A DNA stretch of 64,000 bases from contig CM028928.1 of NCBI GenBank assembly GCA_016801845.1, positions 8,452,327 through 8,516,326 on the forward strand, read 5' to 3'. This document shows, piece after piece, positions 1-12,953 of this stretch. How positions within the stretch are numbered: the first letter of the stretch is position 1; each line of letters starts with the position of its first letter. The stretch comes from Polydactylus sextarius (lineage: Eukaryota > Chordata > Actinopteri > Polynemidae). The translations under genes were made by a program, and so were the position numbers. The notes under the pieces were generated by a model. The model was not told where the DNA came from, ran no database searches, and worked only from the letters and a program-made list of their open reading frames with translations.

Positions 1-2680
1 GCTTGGAGATGTAGAGATTTGTATGTGTTGAACTTGTTGCATCAAGTTGATTCACTGTTTCAAACAGAAATCTAATTAGTCTGATGGTTATGAAGTTTTT
101 AAGGATTCGTAACAGGTTCATATGAGTGTTTGTGTGTGTATGCGTGCACTCGGATAGACCTTGAAAAAAAAACACACACACACAAAAGAGCTGGTTTGTG
201 TCACTGTGCATGTATCTGTTGTTTCCCTGTGAATACAAAAGGTCACTCCTACACGGCTGAACTGTTAACATCTGTGAATACACAATGTTTCATTTGTCAC
301 TTAAATTTTCTTCTTGAAAAACACTTGTGGCATGTTGGTCTCCTCAAATTGACAAAGTGAAAAGCAGAGGTGTGTGTGTTTATGGGGTTTTTATGTAAAC
401 AGACATGAATATTTTACTACTATTATTATTATACTACTATTACTAAAAAAAAAAAAAATGTCACATTATGTTAAAAGTTAAAAAAAAATGTTAAAAGTTT
501 TAATGCTACAAAAAGTTTCAAAAAAATGTAGGTTGCAATAGTTCAGACCATAACTCTGCTTATGTAGAATTAATCATGTAAAAACTATTTGAAACTGTAG
601 AGTGGAGTAATTACATTTATATTTTAGAGGACATTTACTATTTTTATAATATTTCTGAAATTATTTTCTTGGCCACACAACATTTATTTTCACACATAGC
701 CATTCTTTAAACTTAAAAAAAAAAAAAAAAAAATTAAAGCTGCCCAAAAAACCATATGCTTAGTTAAAATGTCTCTTTTTTGGCTTTGGACTCTTTAGAA
801 AAAAAATGTTTAGCCTCATTTATTCTTCATTTCTTCATTTAAATACATGTGTTTAAATTAAACTGAAATACTTAACAAGAAAAGAAAGACACAGATACAT
901 AGATAAGTTTTCATACTATACTTGTTTTGTTTTTTTATATATATAGATTTTTATAATTTAGCTTGTCTAACTGTTGTAATTATGCAACAGTATGTAATTA
1001 AAAGTAAGTAGGTTTTTTTTGACCTGAGAGGCAACAACAGTAAATTAGAATTCATAGATTCATACACTGTTACATTTAATTGTTTACTTCAAATATATAT
1101 TGTTGAAGGTAGAATTTTGAGTGCAGAGTATTTTGTGAACACTGAATTATACTTTTTTCTCCACATACATAACCAGAAAACCAGTAAAAGTGAGTCTTAT
1201 TGTTGTGTGGTGTTGTATTGCGTTGTCCTGTGATTGAATACATGCTCATCTGTTTATCATTGACTGCACAGAAACCCATCAGATCTGAGTTACACAGGAA
1301 CATGGCTCAATAATCTGTCATGACACGCTATACATGATTATATAAGAGTATAAAATAACTAGAAAGTCTATTCCCATTACTGAGAGCTATTTTTATGATA
1401 TTAAAAAGTAGTATTCTCCATTAGTCTCCATCATTCCAAGCTGTTGACAAGCATTAGTGGCAGAATTATAAAAGCTGTGGTCTAATCTTTTAAAAGTCCC
1501 AGGGTAATGTTGGAAATGGCCAGAGGAGAAGGGCAGAGGGGGATGGAAGAGGGATAAAGGGAGGAAGGGGAGGAGAGAAACTCAATCTAAAGCACCAGGT
1601 GCACCTTTTGTCGACATAATCTCCCAACCCTTGAGACCGCGCACACACTGGCCAGCATATACAGCCTTTCATATGTACACACGCTGCTGCTTCGACCGGG
1701 GGGGATTTGGATCCTGCTTTGGCTCTGGTCATATGTAAAAGGGACAGTCAGGTCATTGCGCTGCCAGAACGGAGGTTCTTTTTCTTTTTTTTTTCTTTTT
1801 TTTTTTTTTTGGTCCGCTGTGATTTAGCCACACTTGGGGTAAAAAGCAATAGAACAAAACCTTTAACCTTGAACAGCAGAGACGATAGATAAGGATTTAT
1901 CACGGCCAGATCGACATCCACTGTACATAATTTAAGATAAAAAAGGATACCTGTGCAGATTAACAGGAGTCAGATGTGTGGAGTGAAAATGCTGTCACAT
2001 GTAAAAGAACCACATGTGAATTTAGAGCACATGTGCTTTCATGTGTGAAGCAGTTTTCATGTTGTATTCTGACCTCAGATGTTTTTGGCTGAGGCCGAAA
2101 ATAAAAACTTGTCATCATTTTAATATTGTTACTCATGCATACCTTTCATTTTGAAACACTTTCATTTGGTTTGTAACATCATATAACACTATAACACTAT
2201 ATATAATGTGAGTGTAAGTTTCTATAAATGGACTTCTCTTCATATAAAGTGTGGATACTTGTACTAGGAGTCATAAAAGTATTAGTATGTAAGCAGTATA
2301 TTTTATTCAAAGTTATATTTCTACCATACATGTGTGTAACTACATTTGTTCACATTCATTATATTTAAAACAATAAGATTTAAAGCCATTTTATAACTGT
2401 CATGTCATATTACTTTAAATTTAATTACAACTACATTTCACTATGTTATTGTGAAACAGTACTGAACTACTTACTTACTACTACATTAACACAACTTTTA
2501 AATTCTTCTGATGAATAGAAGCATTAAACACATGCAAGTAAATGAAAATGTCCTTGTGTTTACTTGCACCAAAAATACGTGTGGCTTGTTTTTTCAACGG
2601 GTATTTGCAAATGGATTTTTAAAAAGAAAATCTTCAACAAAAGGGAGTACAGAAAATCAGTGGGAAGAATGAGCCCTCAA
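1..2680. other. gene-free intergenic DNA, AT-rich
   Basis: No open frame here has codon-like composition or a recognisable protein. The stretch is AT-rich with poly(A) and poly(T) runs (for example near 455, 717 and 1785) and short CA or TG tracts. I see no RNA gene and no intact mobile element. Confidence 0.6.
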
Positions 2681-2689
2681 GTGTGTGTG

Positions 2690-2905
2690 CGAGTGTGTAT
2701 GTGTACTTGTATAACTCATGTTGTGGGGACATATATCTAGTAAGTTTTGGGGACATGACCTCATAATGTAAATGATTAAATTTGAGTTCATGTTAAGTTA
2801 AGGGTTAGAGTTAGGCAAATCTCTTTGAAATAAATTGATGTAAAAGAGAGTAGTGTTCTCTGAAGTGATAAAAATGCGACTTTGTGTGTGTGTGTGTGGA
2901 CCTTC
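2690..2905. repeat. dispersed teleost repeat with TTGTGGGGACAT units flanked by TG tracts
   Basis: The block begins and ends in TG-rich sequence. Inside are two related units, TTGTGGGGACAT near 2721 and TTTTGGGGACATGACCTCAT near 2745, followed by the GTTAAGGGTTAGAGTTAGG-like segment near 2796. Runs of this kind are familiar as scattered repeats in fish genomes. The family name is not known to me, and the assignment rests on pattern memory. Confidence 0.4.
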
Positions 2906-3948
2906 AACCAGCCATTGTGAGCCTATAGGCATGTATTGACGCCTGTCAATCAGTCTGCAGGGAGGGAAACCAAAGATGTGTCATTAGAAAAAAAAAACTC
3001 AGTTGTTGTTGTGCATCCAGCACAAGCTTGAAAACCTTGGATTGTGCAGAAACACACCCTTGAATAACATTACAGGCCATGTTAATCAATGGCTCTTACC
3101 ACAGTGGATTTAAGCAGACTGGGTGCCCCTTGTCCACAATCCCTCACCCGTCATCCTTTAAGCTCGACCCCTAAACTCCTGTAAAGCCTCAAGTGGGGAC
3201 GAAGCCAAGGACGGAGCAGGCTGCTCATTGTGATTTAATCTCTCTCTGCCTCTGTCTCTCTCTCTCTCTCAACTGCCCCGAACAAACATCAAATATAGCC
3301 TCCTTATCAGGCTGGCCCTGCTCTATCTATCTATCACCAATCAATATACCCTCCCTGTTCTGGGTGTGCAGGCTTGCGTGCATGTGTATGTGTGTGTCTT
3401 TGTTTAAAACTGGGCTTGAAGGCTGCGCTAACTAAGGTCAAAGATCAGGTATAACCCTCCAGCGTGGAATGACAGATGTGGCCTGAGGAAAAACAAGATA
3501 AAGGGAGAAGAAGAAGAAAAAAAAAACAGCAAAGAGGGAGGGAGAAAGAGATTTATACACCAGTTGCGTGTGTCCTACACAACAGATCATAAACAACATG
3601 AACTCTTGTTATTATTGCTTCTGTTATTTCTGCAGCAGGTAGCTATAACTTGGCCCGGGGCAGCAGGCAGACAACAGATCAGCTTACCTGAGCGAACGTC
3701 AGCCTGCAACAACGGATTGGAGGCTTTGTTAGTGTCCAGCTACCTTTCTGGAAACAACATCAGCTAAAATGAGCAACTGCACGTCTACACGTGTTGTGAA
3801 TGTAGTTTCCTTCAATCACAGGGAACAGGAACGGATATCAAATAGAGACGGGTTTGTGCGTTTCCTGTTTGCGGTGACAGTAGTGGTATACATGCATGAA
3901 AGCTATTTTCTCCCCCGTGTAGACAGGGTTTAATATAAAAAAAAATGC

Positions 3949-3960
3949 ATGCATATGCAT
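3949..3960. promoter_or_regulatory. MORE-type POU dimer palindrome ATGCATATGCAT
   Basis: A perfect 12-bp palindrome identical to the MORE element bound by POU-domain homodimers such as Oct1 and Brn2. It lies about 14.7 kb upstream of commd3. The motif is seen directly; activity is unknown. Confidence 0.4.
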
Positions 3961-4411
3961 CATGGGGGTGGCGGGGGCTCTTGAGGTGATGTCACACTCT
4001 GTCTGTGCTTCTGTTCACTCTTGTTCACCAAGAAACAGCTTCATAACGCTGCAAAAACGTTGCCAGAGCTGAAGCTCACAGCAATGGCTGTTAGAGATAG
4101 ATGGAGAAAGAGAGAGAGAAGGAAAGAGAGAGAGAGAGGGTGGGTGGGTGGGTGGGTAGGGTTGGTGGGGCAATCCTTTGTTCTGTCAAGGACTTAACAC
4201 AATCAGAGTGTACAGTGTGTCAGGAGCGCACAGGCATATATCAACTTCAATCTCTTTTTAATGAAAAATCCTGCCCTCTCTAATATGTGCAAATTAACCT
4301 CTTCTCGTCCCTCCTCGCTCCCTCCCTTCTCCTCCTCCTCCTCCTCTTCCTCCTCCCCTCCTGAAATTTTCCCTCCTCTCCCTCTCCCTTACAGAGGCCC
4401 CTCAGCTCCCT

Positions 4412-4451
<40 letters not shown>

Positions 4452-7035
4452 CCCTCTTTTCTGTCCCTCTTCCTCCTCCTTTTCAACAGTTCCTCCTCTC
4501 TACATGCCTCACTTTTGCCAGTTTTTTCCATCTCTCTATTCAGAGGTGCAGGGGCAACGCGGCAGCAAAGAAAAGGGGGGAAATATCGGTTCGAGGCAGA
4601 GACTCCTGCTTCTTATTAGCTTGTTGCTTTAGCCACCCAACCCCCATGCTAATTATCTAAATCGGTTAGTTGCAAAATAAGTAAATAAGTATAGATATAT
4701 AAATTCAAAAACAAAGCAAGCAAACATCTTAAAGTCGGTATCCACAAACAACAGTGGTGTTAAAATTCAACCTCTATCCTCTTCAGCTCTCTTTGTTTTT
4801 TTGTTTTTTTTATCATCACAGACTGCCACCGAATGCATCTCTCCTGATTATCCTGATGACTTGGTCAGATCCTCACCTTCTCATTCTGTCCATGCTGATA
4901 GTAATTTAGAAATTACACTTAATGAGGAATTTTTAAAAACACAGAGGCCGCTCTGTGCTGCCAGCTCCACGCCGTTCCCTGCACCTAATGGATTTCCTGG
5001 TATGGAATCCATTTTTCCCCCCTTTCTCCCCTGCAGGGGGTCCAGCTAGCCAGGCACCTCCTCTCTCCCTCTCTCTCCCTCTCTCTCCCTCTCCCTCCCC
5101 TCTCCACTCAGCTCCCTCCCCAGCCCCACTAATTGGGGGCGACTGGTTTTGGTGAAAAGAAGTCATAATCATTGTTTCTGCTGCTAATTTAAGTGGTTAA
5201 GTGTACGGGATCAGCTCGCAGGATGAGGAAATGAGTATGATTAAATTTACATTTTTTTTAATCTTAACAGCTAAAGTGCCAATTTCCTTTTATATGCTAT
5301 TTGAAAGAGGTTTTTACAAATTTAAACTCCATGGAAGTTTTCTGTTGTATCTCAGTGTGTATGTGTGTGTGTGTGTTTTATTTAAAGACAAAAACAACTA
5401 TTTCTTTTCAAAGGCAATCTCAGATCTTGTGCTAGAAATAAAGAGAAGACATGCTTTTAAATACAAACAGAATAAAAATAAAAATTAGAAATCAAAGCTT
5501 TTGTTTTTGTTTTTTCTTTTTCTTTTTCATGGAGGAATGTGCTCTGTAAAATATCCAATGGATTATAATTTTGACCTGTACAATCTGTCTCATGTACACC
5601 TGTGTGATGTGCATGTGCACGCGCACGTGTGTGTATGTGTGTGATTTAGGGGGTATTTTCTCAGAAATGGAAGGAACACACACACGCACACAGGCACACA
5701 TGCACACATGCAAATCAAAGCCATCAACAGCTTGTGATGAAGTGAGACGTCGTGGCATAAACAGAGTGTGCCGTTACCATGGAAGCCACTTTCACCTAAC
5801 AGGGCCGAGAGAGACAGGCCGCGAGACAGAAAAAAAGAAAAAAAAAACAAAACACAAAGAGCCGACAAGACAGGGAGGGAGTGACAGAAAAACAGTCACA
5901 GACAGACAGACAGTCAGACAGACGGACGGCTGGACGAATGGACAGACAGTGTTATGAGCTCTCTCTCTTTCTTTTTCTACTTCAGACACATGTCAATAGC
6001 TTTACAAACCCTTCTGAGCTTTTCACTAGTTTCCTTCCCTGGGAATGAAACACTGTATTTTGTACAGTTAAGTGTTCCTGAGAAGAGAAGAGGAAAAGTT
6101 CACAGAAATGTTGTTTCATAGCTCGGTTTAACATTCGTGACTTTAATGAGAAGTAGTGGTAAAGTGAATGAGTGCCGGAGTCGAATCTGTCCCCGTTTTT
6201 ACTGCAAACGTCAGCTTTTTTAACTTCTTGTCAGCTGCTCGCTCTACCTCACAGTCACATCACCATATCTGGAGCAAATCTGCTTCATCAATTTATGATA
6301 AGTTAGAGTACTGTACTGTATATCATAAAGTTCCTCATCTAGACATTTTGTTCCTTTTTTTTTTCCTGGCTTGCACTGCTTTGATAATTCGGAATCAAAT
6401 TTCTAACCATGCTGCACACCAACTTTCCAATAAACGATTTCAAATTCACTCAGCTTGAACCGGAACAAACAAGAGCCTGCATTTTATGCATAGCACTGAG
6501 GGTCCACTTCACTCGCCAATTTATAATAATCAAGTCTTCTGCAGGAAATTGAACATAGCGACCTGGTCATATGACATCAAACACGCATTCTTAGCCGAGA
6601 ATCACAAGCAAAGGGGTACTCTGGATATCTCCCTTCATTTGGTAGAGACACTAATAACAAATTTCCTTCCTTTATACTTTATAAATGATTCATCTTAGCC
6701 AAATGGAAAACCTTTATCCATTTAATCCAGCTCATTTTCTGTCTCGGAGCTGTAACAGAAAGTTACATAACTCCTACAAAAGGACTGGATAGAGATTGAA
6801 AAGGAGAAATTAGTTTAGATTTGCTTTTAAAATGTTTTGCTGGGAAGTAAAAGAGAGAAAAAAAAGGAATGTTTCCGCTCATGACGACATACTTTGCTCA
6901 CTGGTCCAAAGTCTATCAGGTCACTTTGTTTGCCATTTCCTTTAGCAATCAGTAATTTCAGCATGTTGGGATTTTCTTAAAGCTGCCACGGTGCTTTGTT
7001 CACCCTCGAAGCCTGATTGCTGCCGAGCAAATGGA

Positions 7036-7067
7036 GAGACTAGTCTCCATACCTTTTCCGAAAAGGT
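7036..7067. repeat. two adjacent palindromes
   Basis: GAGACTAGTCTC at 7036-7047 is a perfect 12-bp palindrome. It is followed three bases after its end by ACCTTTT-CCG-AAAAGGT at 7051-7067, a 7-bp stem with a 3-base loop. Both sit inside a non-repetitive stretch. Confidence 0.5.
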
Positions 7068-7704
7068 CGGATGAGCAAGGCCGTCGCAGCGATGCTAGCT
7101 TTGAAGGTTTGCCAGGGGAGGCTACAGGAGGTAATCAGAGGAAAATATGTCCTCTCCTCCTCCTCTTCTTTTAGACCTCCATTAGACCAGCCTGCCTCTG
7201 TCTGGGAAAATTGATTTTCTCCCTCCCCTCCTCCTCTCCTCTCTTTTTTCCTTCTCAGGTTCCATTTGAGGCTTGTTCATGCACTCTCAAGAGCAGTTCT
7301 ACGAGACAGAGAGAGAAACGAGAATAGTTAGGCCACGACAGGTTGTTCACACATATAGTTACCCACCACTCACCGACCCACCCCCCAACAACAGCCACCG
7401 GGACTCAAGGCTCATCTCTGTCATGTGCAGACACACTGAGGCCTGCAATGGGTTGGAACCATTTCTTTTCCCTTTTTTTTTTCTCTGTACCAAGCCTCAT
7501 CTGCCTAATCCTTTCCTTCCTCTCCTTTTCATTCTCCATCTCTTTTTCTTTCTGTTGCTCTTCCACCAGTCATCACACTTGCATCCCACCCCCCCTCCTA
7601 CCCCACATCAGAGCCAAGTCTTGGATCAATGCACCATTGATTTTCCTATCAATGAACATTAGTATGGATCAGACTGCTGCTTGCACTGCCCTGCCTTGAA
7701 AAAA

Positions 7705-7706
<2 letters not shown>

Positions 7707-7749
<43 letters not shown>
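7707..7749. repeat. (AC)n microsatellite
   Basis: Uninterrupted AC dinucleotides, followed by a short ATGC-rich tail. Confidence 0.95.
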
Positions 7750-7751
<2 letters not shown>

Positions 7752-9009
7752 CATGCATGTACATATGTGCACACAGATCGCCTGTTGCCACAGGGACTCC
7801 AGATTTCATCACTGCTCAGCTATGAGCACAACAACAAAAAAAGGACGAGCTGGATGCTGCGGACAAAGAGGGAAGACAGCGGTAGAAATAATGGCGGGTG
7901 GGATTGATAAAAGAGAGGTTCTAGTTGAAAGCACAGGAGCCAATCAATGAAAGGAGTGACAGAAGGGGAAGGAAATGAAATCAGACTGAGCAGAGTTAGT
8001 GTTTGTTTCTGCGTAAAAGGCAACCGTCATTGGTCAACTGCCCGCTGGTCGATTCACTGCAGAATAATTCAGTCTGATTGGCAACCAGCTCCGGCTGCTG
8101 ATAATGGCTGCTAATCATGACAGTGGATGGATGCATGTACTTTATACACCTTTGGGTGTCCTCTCTCTTCCTCTCTCTCTCTCCCTACATCTTCTCCCTC
8201 TGTCACACTTAGACAAGGCAGAACCCAACACATCTCTCTTTCCTGTCTCACCCTGTAATGGGTTCTGAGTCAGGTGGAGATTGACAGTTTTCTTTCTGCC
8301 TTGGCTCCTTTTGTGTCCAATATTGTGTTCATTCTACACAAACCAACCTGTGGCCTCTGGTCGAGAACATCTCTACGTCTTTTTGCATTTGCAAACAAAT
8401 CAATTTATGCTTACTTATGATTTTAGAATTATCAATTAACTTGGAGATTTGGGGGGAAATGGAGAAACAGAAGAGCAAATATTTTCTTATATTTTCTTTA
8501 CGAGGCCAAACGAGCTCCACTGGTCGTATGCACTGATGGTCAATCTATGCCGCCAGTGTAAATTATGCTCACGATCCATTGACAGTGTGAGGCCTCGCTT
8601 GTCTCTGCATTGTACGATGTGTGAAAAATCTTGTTGAATCTTCTATAATCACATTTCCTTGTAACACTCACACACACACACACATAGAGAGAGGGAGAAA
8701 GAGGCTGGGCGGACTGGGCCTGATGGAACAAAGAAACATCCTTTCTTCGGGAGCGTTGCATGAAAGTTGATCCTCGGCTAAGACCCCCTGTATGAGGAAA
8801 CTGAGAAGCCTCAGGGCCGTCCTTCACCCTGCCTGATTATAAAGCATTTTAATTTGGGCTGCAGTGGCTGCCCGTCTGCCTCCGTGTCCCTCTGGTTGTT
8901 TTTATTTCCTTGCCTGAAAGCACGTGTGTGTGTGTGTGTATTTGGAAAGTATTTTTGGAATTTTATTTAATTTGTTTAGAGTGTAGACAATTATTCTACC
9001 TATGCATGC

Positions 9010-9010
<1 letters not shown>

Positions 9011-9067
<57 letters not shown>
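9011..9067. repeat. (TCTA)n microsatellite
   Basis: About 14 uninterrupted TCTA units. Confidence 0.95.
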
Positions 9068-9552
9068 TAATGGATGGATTCAGGCCTGCAGAATAATGAA
9101 GTGACCCTGAAGTTCATATTTAGACATATGGAGGTTTTGAAGAACATGGCTGAACATTCACATTATGTCAGAAAAGTAAACAGTGTATCTAAAAGCACGG
9201 CGGTATATCTTCTCAGAGATTCTTTTCACAACATAGTCACAACAATCCCTTTCATACTCAGCTGTTATCATTTAGACTTCTGTTGCAGCCATCACACTGA
9301 CCTTGAGTTTAAAATGTCTGTGTTTCCCCACAAAGAAAACAATTAAATCTCATTGTCTAACAGCTGAATTGCGGCTTCACAGAGAGTCTGCCCGTATGGT
9401 CCCGTGTTCATTCCACTCAGGAAAAAAGAAATGAAGGCAAACTGTAGATTTTTTTATTTATTTTTATCATCATTACACGGATCAGTGATATTTTGCACAA
9501 CTATTGCAGAACTGTTCCTCCCTGATCCTCTCCATTGACTACAAGCTCCACT

Positions 9553-9553
<1 letters not shown>

Positions 9554-9594
<41 letters not shown>
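9554..9594. repeat. (AC)n microsatellite
   Basis: Uninterrupted AC run of about 20 units. Confidence 0.95.
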
Positions 9595-9601
<7 letters not shown>

Positions 9602-10646
9602 AACCTGTGGGAACTAAAGAACACAGGCTATGGGGGAACCCGCACATTTCTCTGGCAACATGTCAACTAAGACTCTAACCTTTCTAACCACAAAGTTCAA
9701 TTACTCACTTAGCCCACTTTGATCCACATCTCTGCTTCTGATTGAGGCTTTAACATGTGAACTAACTGCGCTCGGTGCTGATTAAAACCGTTCTGCAACG
9801 TCGCACAGTTGAGGTAACTTTGGCAAAGCATTGTTGGAAAAATGTGTGTCTTCCATGAACAGAAGCAACAGCGTAGAAAAAAAAAAAAAAAAAAACTAAC
9901 AGGGCAAAAACTAACTTTAAAGTTTTTTACAGTGTTGTGAAAAGAGAAGTGAAAAGTGATTTAAGTTCGGGTATAATTGTAGAATATGTTTATAGAAAAA
10001 TATGGATTTTAAATGGGGCACAAGTGCAACAATGCGATGCCAAAGATGTGAAAGAGTAAAAGACACAAGTTGCCTGCAGTCACCAGCAGGGCAAACATGG
10101 CGGGTCCACGGTGGGAATGTGTGTGGGAAAAAAAAGCAAAAAAAATAAATAAAACAAAATAAAAACCACGTGCCAGTCATTTATTAATAACACACACTTT
10201 TTTAAAGCCTGCGATATAATAAACTAAACGACACGGTCGATTTGTTGCTCTGTGGTTCTCACCGTCGCTCTCAGTTCGTAGCCTGTTCAACCCCCGATGA
10301 ACCGAGAGCGACGTGAGGGAAAATGGAGCTCCTGTCGGCGGCAGCAGCAGCGGCATCAGCCGGTGGGAGGCTGCTTTTCACCGGCACAGAGCAGGAAGAA
10401 CAGCTGCCCCTGTGAGCCCACAGGGAAACACCGGCTCTCTCGCCATTCATGCAGCCTAGAAAATAAAATATGGGTTATTATAAAAAAAAAAAAAAAACTA
10501 AAATTTAAATAAATTATGTTTGGCATAGTTTGGTATTATAGGAAAATATAGTAAAAATAAGGCTGCAGACACAAAGATATATTTTTTTAATTTTATTATT
10601 TTTGAAAAATGGTCACCGGAAATCGCCTGAATAGCAATTCCAGTAA

Positions 10647-10723
<77 letters not shown>
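10647..10723. repeat. compound (AGT)n-(AAT)n microsatellite
   Basis: About 12 AGT units pass directly into about 13 AAT units, consistent with one array in which a point change has spread through half the units. Confidence 0.95.
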
Positions 10724-10951
10724 GGCCTAATTTTATTTTATTTTTATTTTTCTTCGTGGAACTAATTAGGGTACCGGGTTAATTATATTTTTGTGTTGTA
10801 TATTTATTATCAGATCAGTCTGTTGTTATATCAGAATATTAGACTGTATATTTTAATCATGTTTTTAATATTCAGTCGTGGCTCAGCACGTATGAAAAGG
10901 TGAACCTCGGGTTACAGATTAGCCCGTGAGCCCTTTTATTGAATTTTACGC

Positions 10952-10967
10952 CACGTGATATTTGCAT
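10952..10967. promoter_or_regulatory. E-box CACGTG next to octamer ATTTGCAT
   Basis: CACGTG at 10952-10957 is followed two bases later by ATTTGCAT at 10960-10967, the reverse complement of the POU octamer ATGCAAAT. The surrounding 150 bases are non-repetitive. Function is inferred only from the motifs. Confidence 0.3.
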
Positions 10968-11584
10968 TTAATATCCCTCCGCCACAAAGTTGGTCCTTCC
11001 ATATTGTAACAGTGACAGTCTGCGATCATGTTGAAAAAAACCCCGAAAGAAAGCTTTTATTGTCAAAGGTATAGGACACACACGCACATGCACACACGTG
11101 CGCGCAGGCGTACACACACGCACACACACATAGCATTGGATGGGTAACCAGGCAATAGCAGATTATTATTTTATGCTGTATAGGTGCAGTTTATATCTCC
11201 AATTTACATCTGTCACTCTGACCTGTGACACCACAGCCTGCGCGCGCGCCCACAGTGGTAGTAGCCTCGTGGTAGATGTGATGGTGATGTGATGGTGATG
11301 CTGGCTATGGTGATGGTGAATTAAAGAGCGAACATGCGCGCGCACGCGCGCTGTTAGAGGTGAATGGGAGAGCCATTCAGATTTCCATATATGTCTTGTC
11401 ACAAGGGAGAGAGACCACCACCTCCTCCTCCCCATCCTCCCTCCCCCTCTCTCTTACCCCCTCTCCTCTTTTCCTCACGTACCCCCCTGAAACGCAAACA
11501 CACACACACACACACACACTCACAGCCCCCCCACCCTCCTTTCTTTGTTCCCCTCCGATGATTCCCTCTATGAGCTCCCCATAG

Positions 11585-11587
<3 letters not shown>

Positions 11588-11621
<34 letters not shown>
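11588..11621. repeat. (GA)n microsatellite
   Basis: Uninterrupted GA run inside a purine-rich segment. Confidence 0.95.
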
Positions 11622-11627
<6 letters not shown>

Positions 11628-12050
11628 AGAGAAACCACACCACTGCCACCCAGCGGCCACGGAGGCGCGCGTAACCGTGCGCGCGTGCTCTTTGTCTCCG
11701 ACCTCCATGAATGAATTTCCATCAGCTGGGAGGGAAAAAAAAAGACGTCAGTGCATTTTTCAACTTCCACCACAATAATAATAATAATAATAAAAAGATT
11801 CGTGTAAAAAACAAATAGCGCTGTATTCATCCCGCCATTTTGCATTTCGCAGACTGTCGGCTGCAGCTGCAGCTGCACCACACACCCACACGCGCCCCTG
11901 CTGAAGTGTCCTTGAGCAAGACACTGACCCCATGTTGACCTTTGGGAACGCGGAGGAGGAGGAGGAGGAAGAGGAGGGTCCTCCTGCAGATGATCATATT
12001 ATCATCAGAAGGATGCATCCGCGGCATTATTTCTTTTCAGCACCGTTTAT

Positions 12051-12215
12051 GAACGATCAAACTGATTGAATAAAGAGGGGAGCAGCTATAGGCTCCGCAG
12101 GACAGTAATTTAATTAGCTCTATATATAACCCAGTTAATGAGATACTTAACAGAGGTGACGTTAATTACAGATTCTATAAGGCCCTGCTTTTTTCTGCAG
12201 GGCATCCTTTTCCTT
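12051..12215. promoter_or_regulatory. candidate conserved non-coding element with homeodomain sites and a hairpin
   Basis: A repeat-free block holding TAATTTAATTAG, a MEF2-like CTATATATAA, GTTAATGAG and GTTAATTAC. It ends in GCCCTGC (12182-12188) and GCAGGGC (12197-12203), a perfect 7-bp stem with an 8-base T-rich loop. The motif density is unlike the flanking simple sequence. Conservation is inferred and not tested. Confidence 0.35.
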
Positions 12216-12251
12216 TTTTTATTCTCTGCGGCGCGGGATTAATCAATCAAT

Positions 12252-12279
12252 CACACACACACACACACACACACACACA
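12252..12279. repeat. (CA)n microsatellite
   Basis: Uninterrupted CA run. Confidence 0.95.
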
Positions 12280-12914
12280 TTTGGATTCATCTGCGCGTCT
12301 CTCCGAAAACAAACTGTAGGCGCACTTTTTTTTTCTCTCTCTCGCTTTATTTATTTATGTATTTATCGCGGTTAATTATACATAATGTGTGATTTATGCC
12401 ACGAGTTTAACAAGTAATCTCAGGAAGAAAAAAAATATAGCACCGAGGACTGTGAGAGGTGTGAGAAGAGACGATGACGATCAGTGTGTTAGTTTATATT
12501 ATAAATAATTTAAAGCTTATAAAAGCAACAGACAGTGCGTGGAGGAGAGAGAGAGGGGGGAGAGAGGGAGGGAGGGGGGAAGGAGGGAGAAGGGGATGGG
12601 GATTTTTTTTTCCCAACAGGGGGCAGAATCACTCTGCAAAAAAAAAAAAAAAATCTTTCTGATTCTCTCTCTCCTTCTGTCACGAACACTTCGGATCTGT
12701 TGTTTTTTTTGTCTGCAAGCAATTTTCACCTCCCACCGACTGCCTTAGAAATTACCTCTATTATACAAATCTTGCGCGCGCGTGTGTGAGTGTATGCATG
12801 TGCACGCGTGTTTGTTTATTTTACTAATAAACTGTAGACGCCATATCAGGTCAGATACATGTGGATTAGTTCCAGAGTTCACAGTCTCATTTTAACAAAT
12901 GAAGCCGAAAGATA

Positions 12915-12917
12915 GAA

Positions 12918-12949
<32 letters not shown>

Positions 12950-12953
12950 AAAA
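12915..12953. repeat. (AAAG)n microsatellite
   Basis: About nine AAAG units. Confidence 0.95.

Larger units (their letters stand above)
2906..7700. other. gene-free intergenic DNA with CT-rich tracts and candidate regulatory stretches
   Basis: No exon-like frames with splice sites were found. CT/GA-rich simple sequence fills 4080-4140, 4310-4460, 5060-5105, 5810-5960 and 7150-7260; the long frames there are only translations of low complexity. Between them, 3020-3230, 4810-4990 and 6170-7140 are non-repetitive and mixed in composition, which suits old conserved non-coding elements. That is inference, since no alignment could be made. Confidence 0.45.

Noticed and set aside
4261..4632. Long open frame of 123 codons and its opposite-strand partner
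   Set aside because: It is a translation of CT-rich simple sequence (Ser/Pro/Leu runs) with no homology, splice sites or initiation context.
7273..7699. Overlapping frames of 118-129 codons
   Set aside because: Composition follows T- and C-rich DNA; no recognisable domain, and both frames are equally open.
10076..10096. CTCF-like CACCAGCAGGGCA
   Set aside because: The core spacing is wrong (mismatches in the GGC part).
11399..11881. 160-codon minus-strand frame
   Set aside because: Runs through GA, CA and AAT microsatellites; the residues are repeats of VCVC, SLSL and GGGG type.
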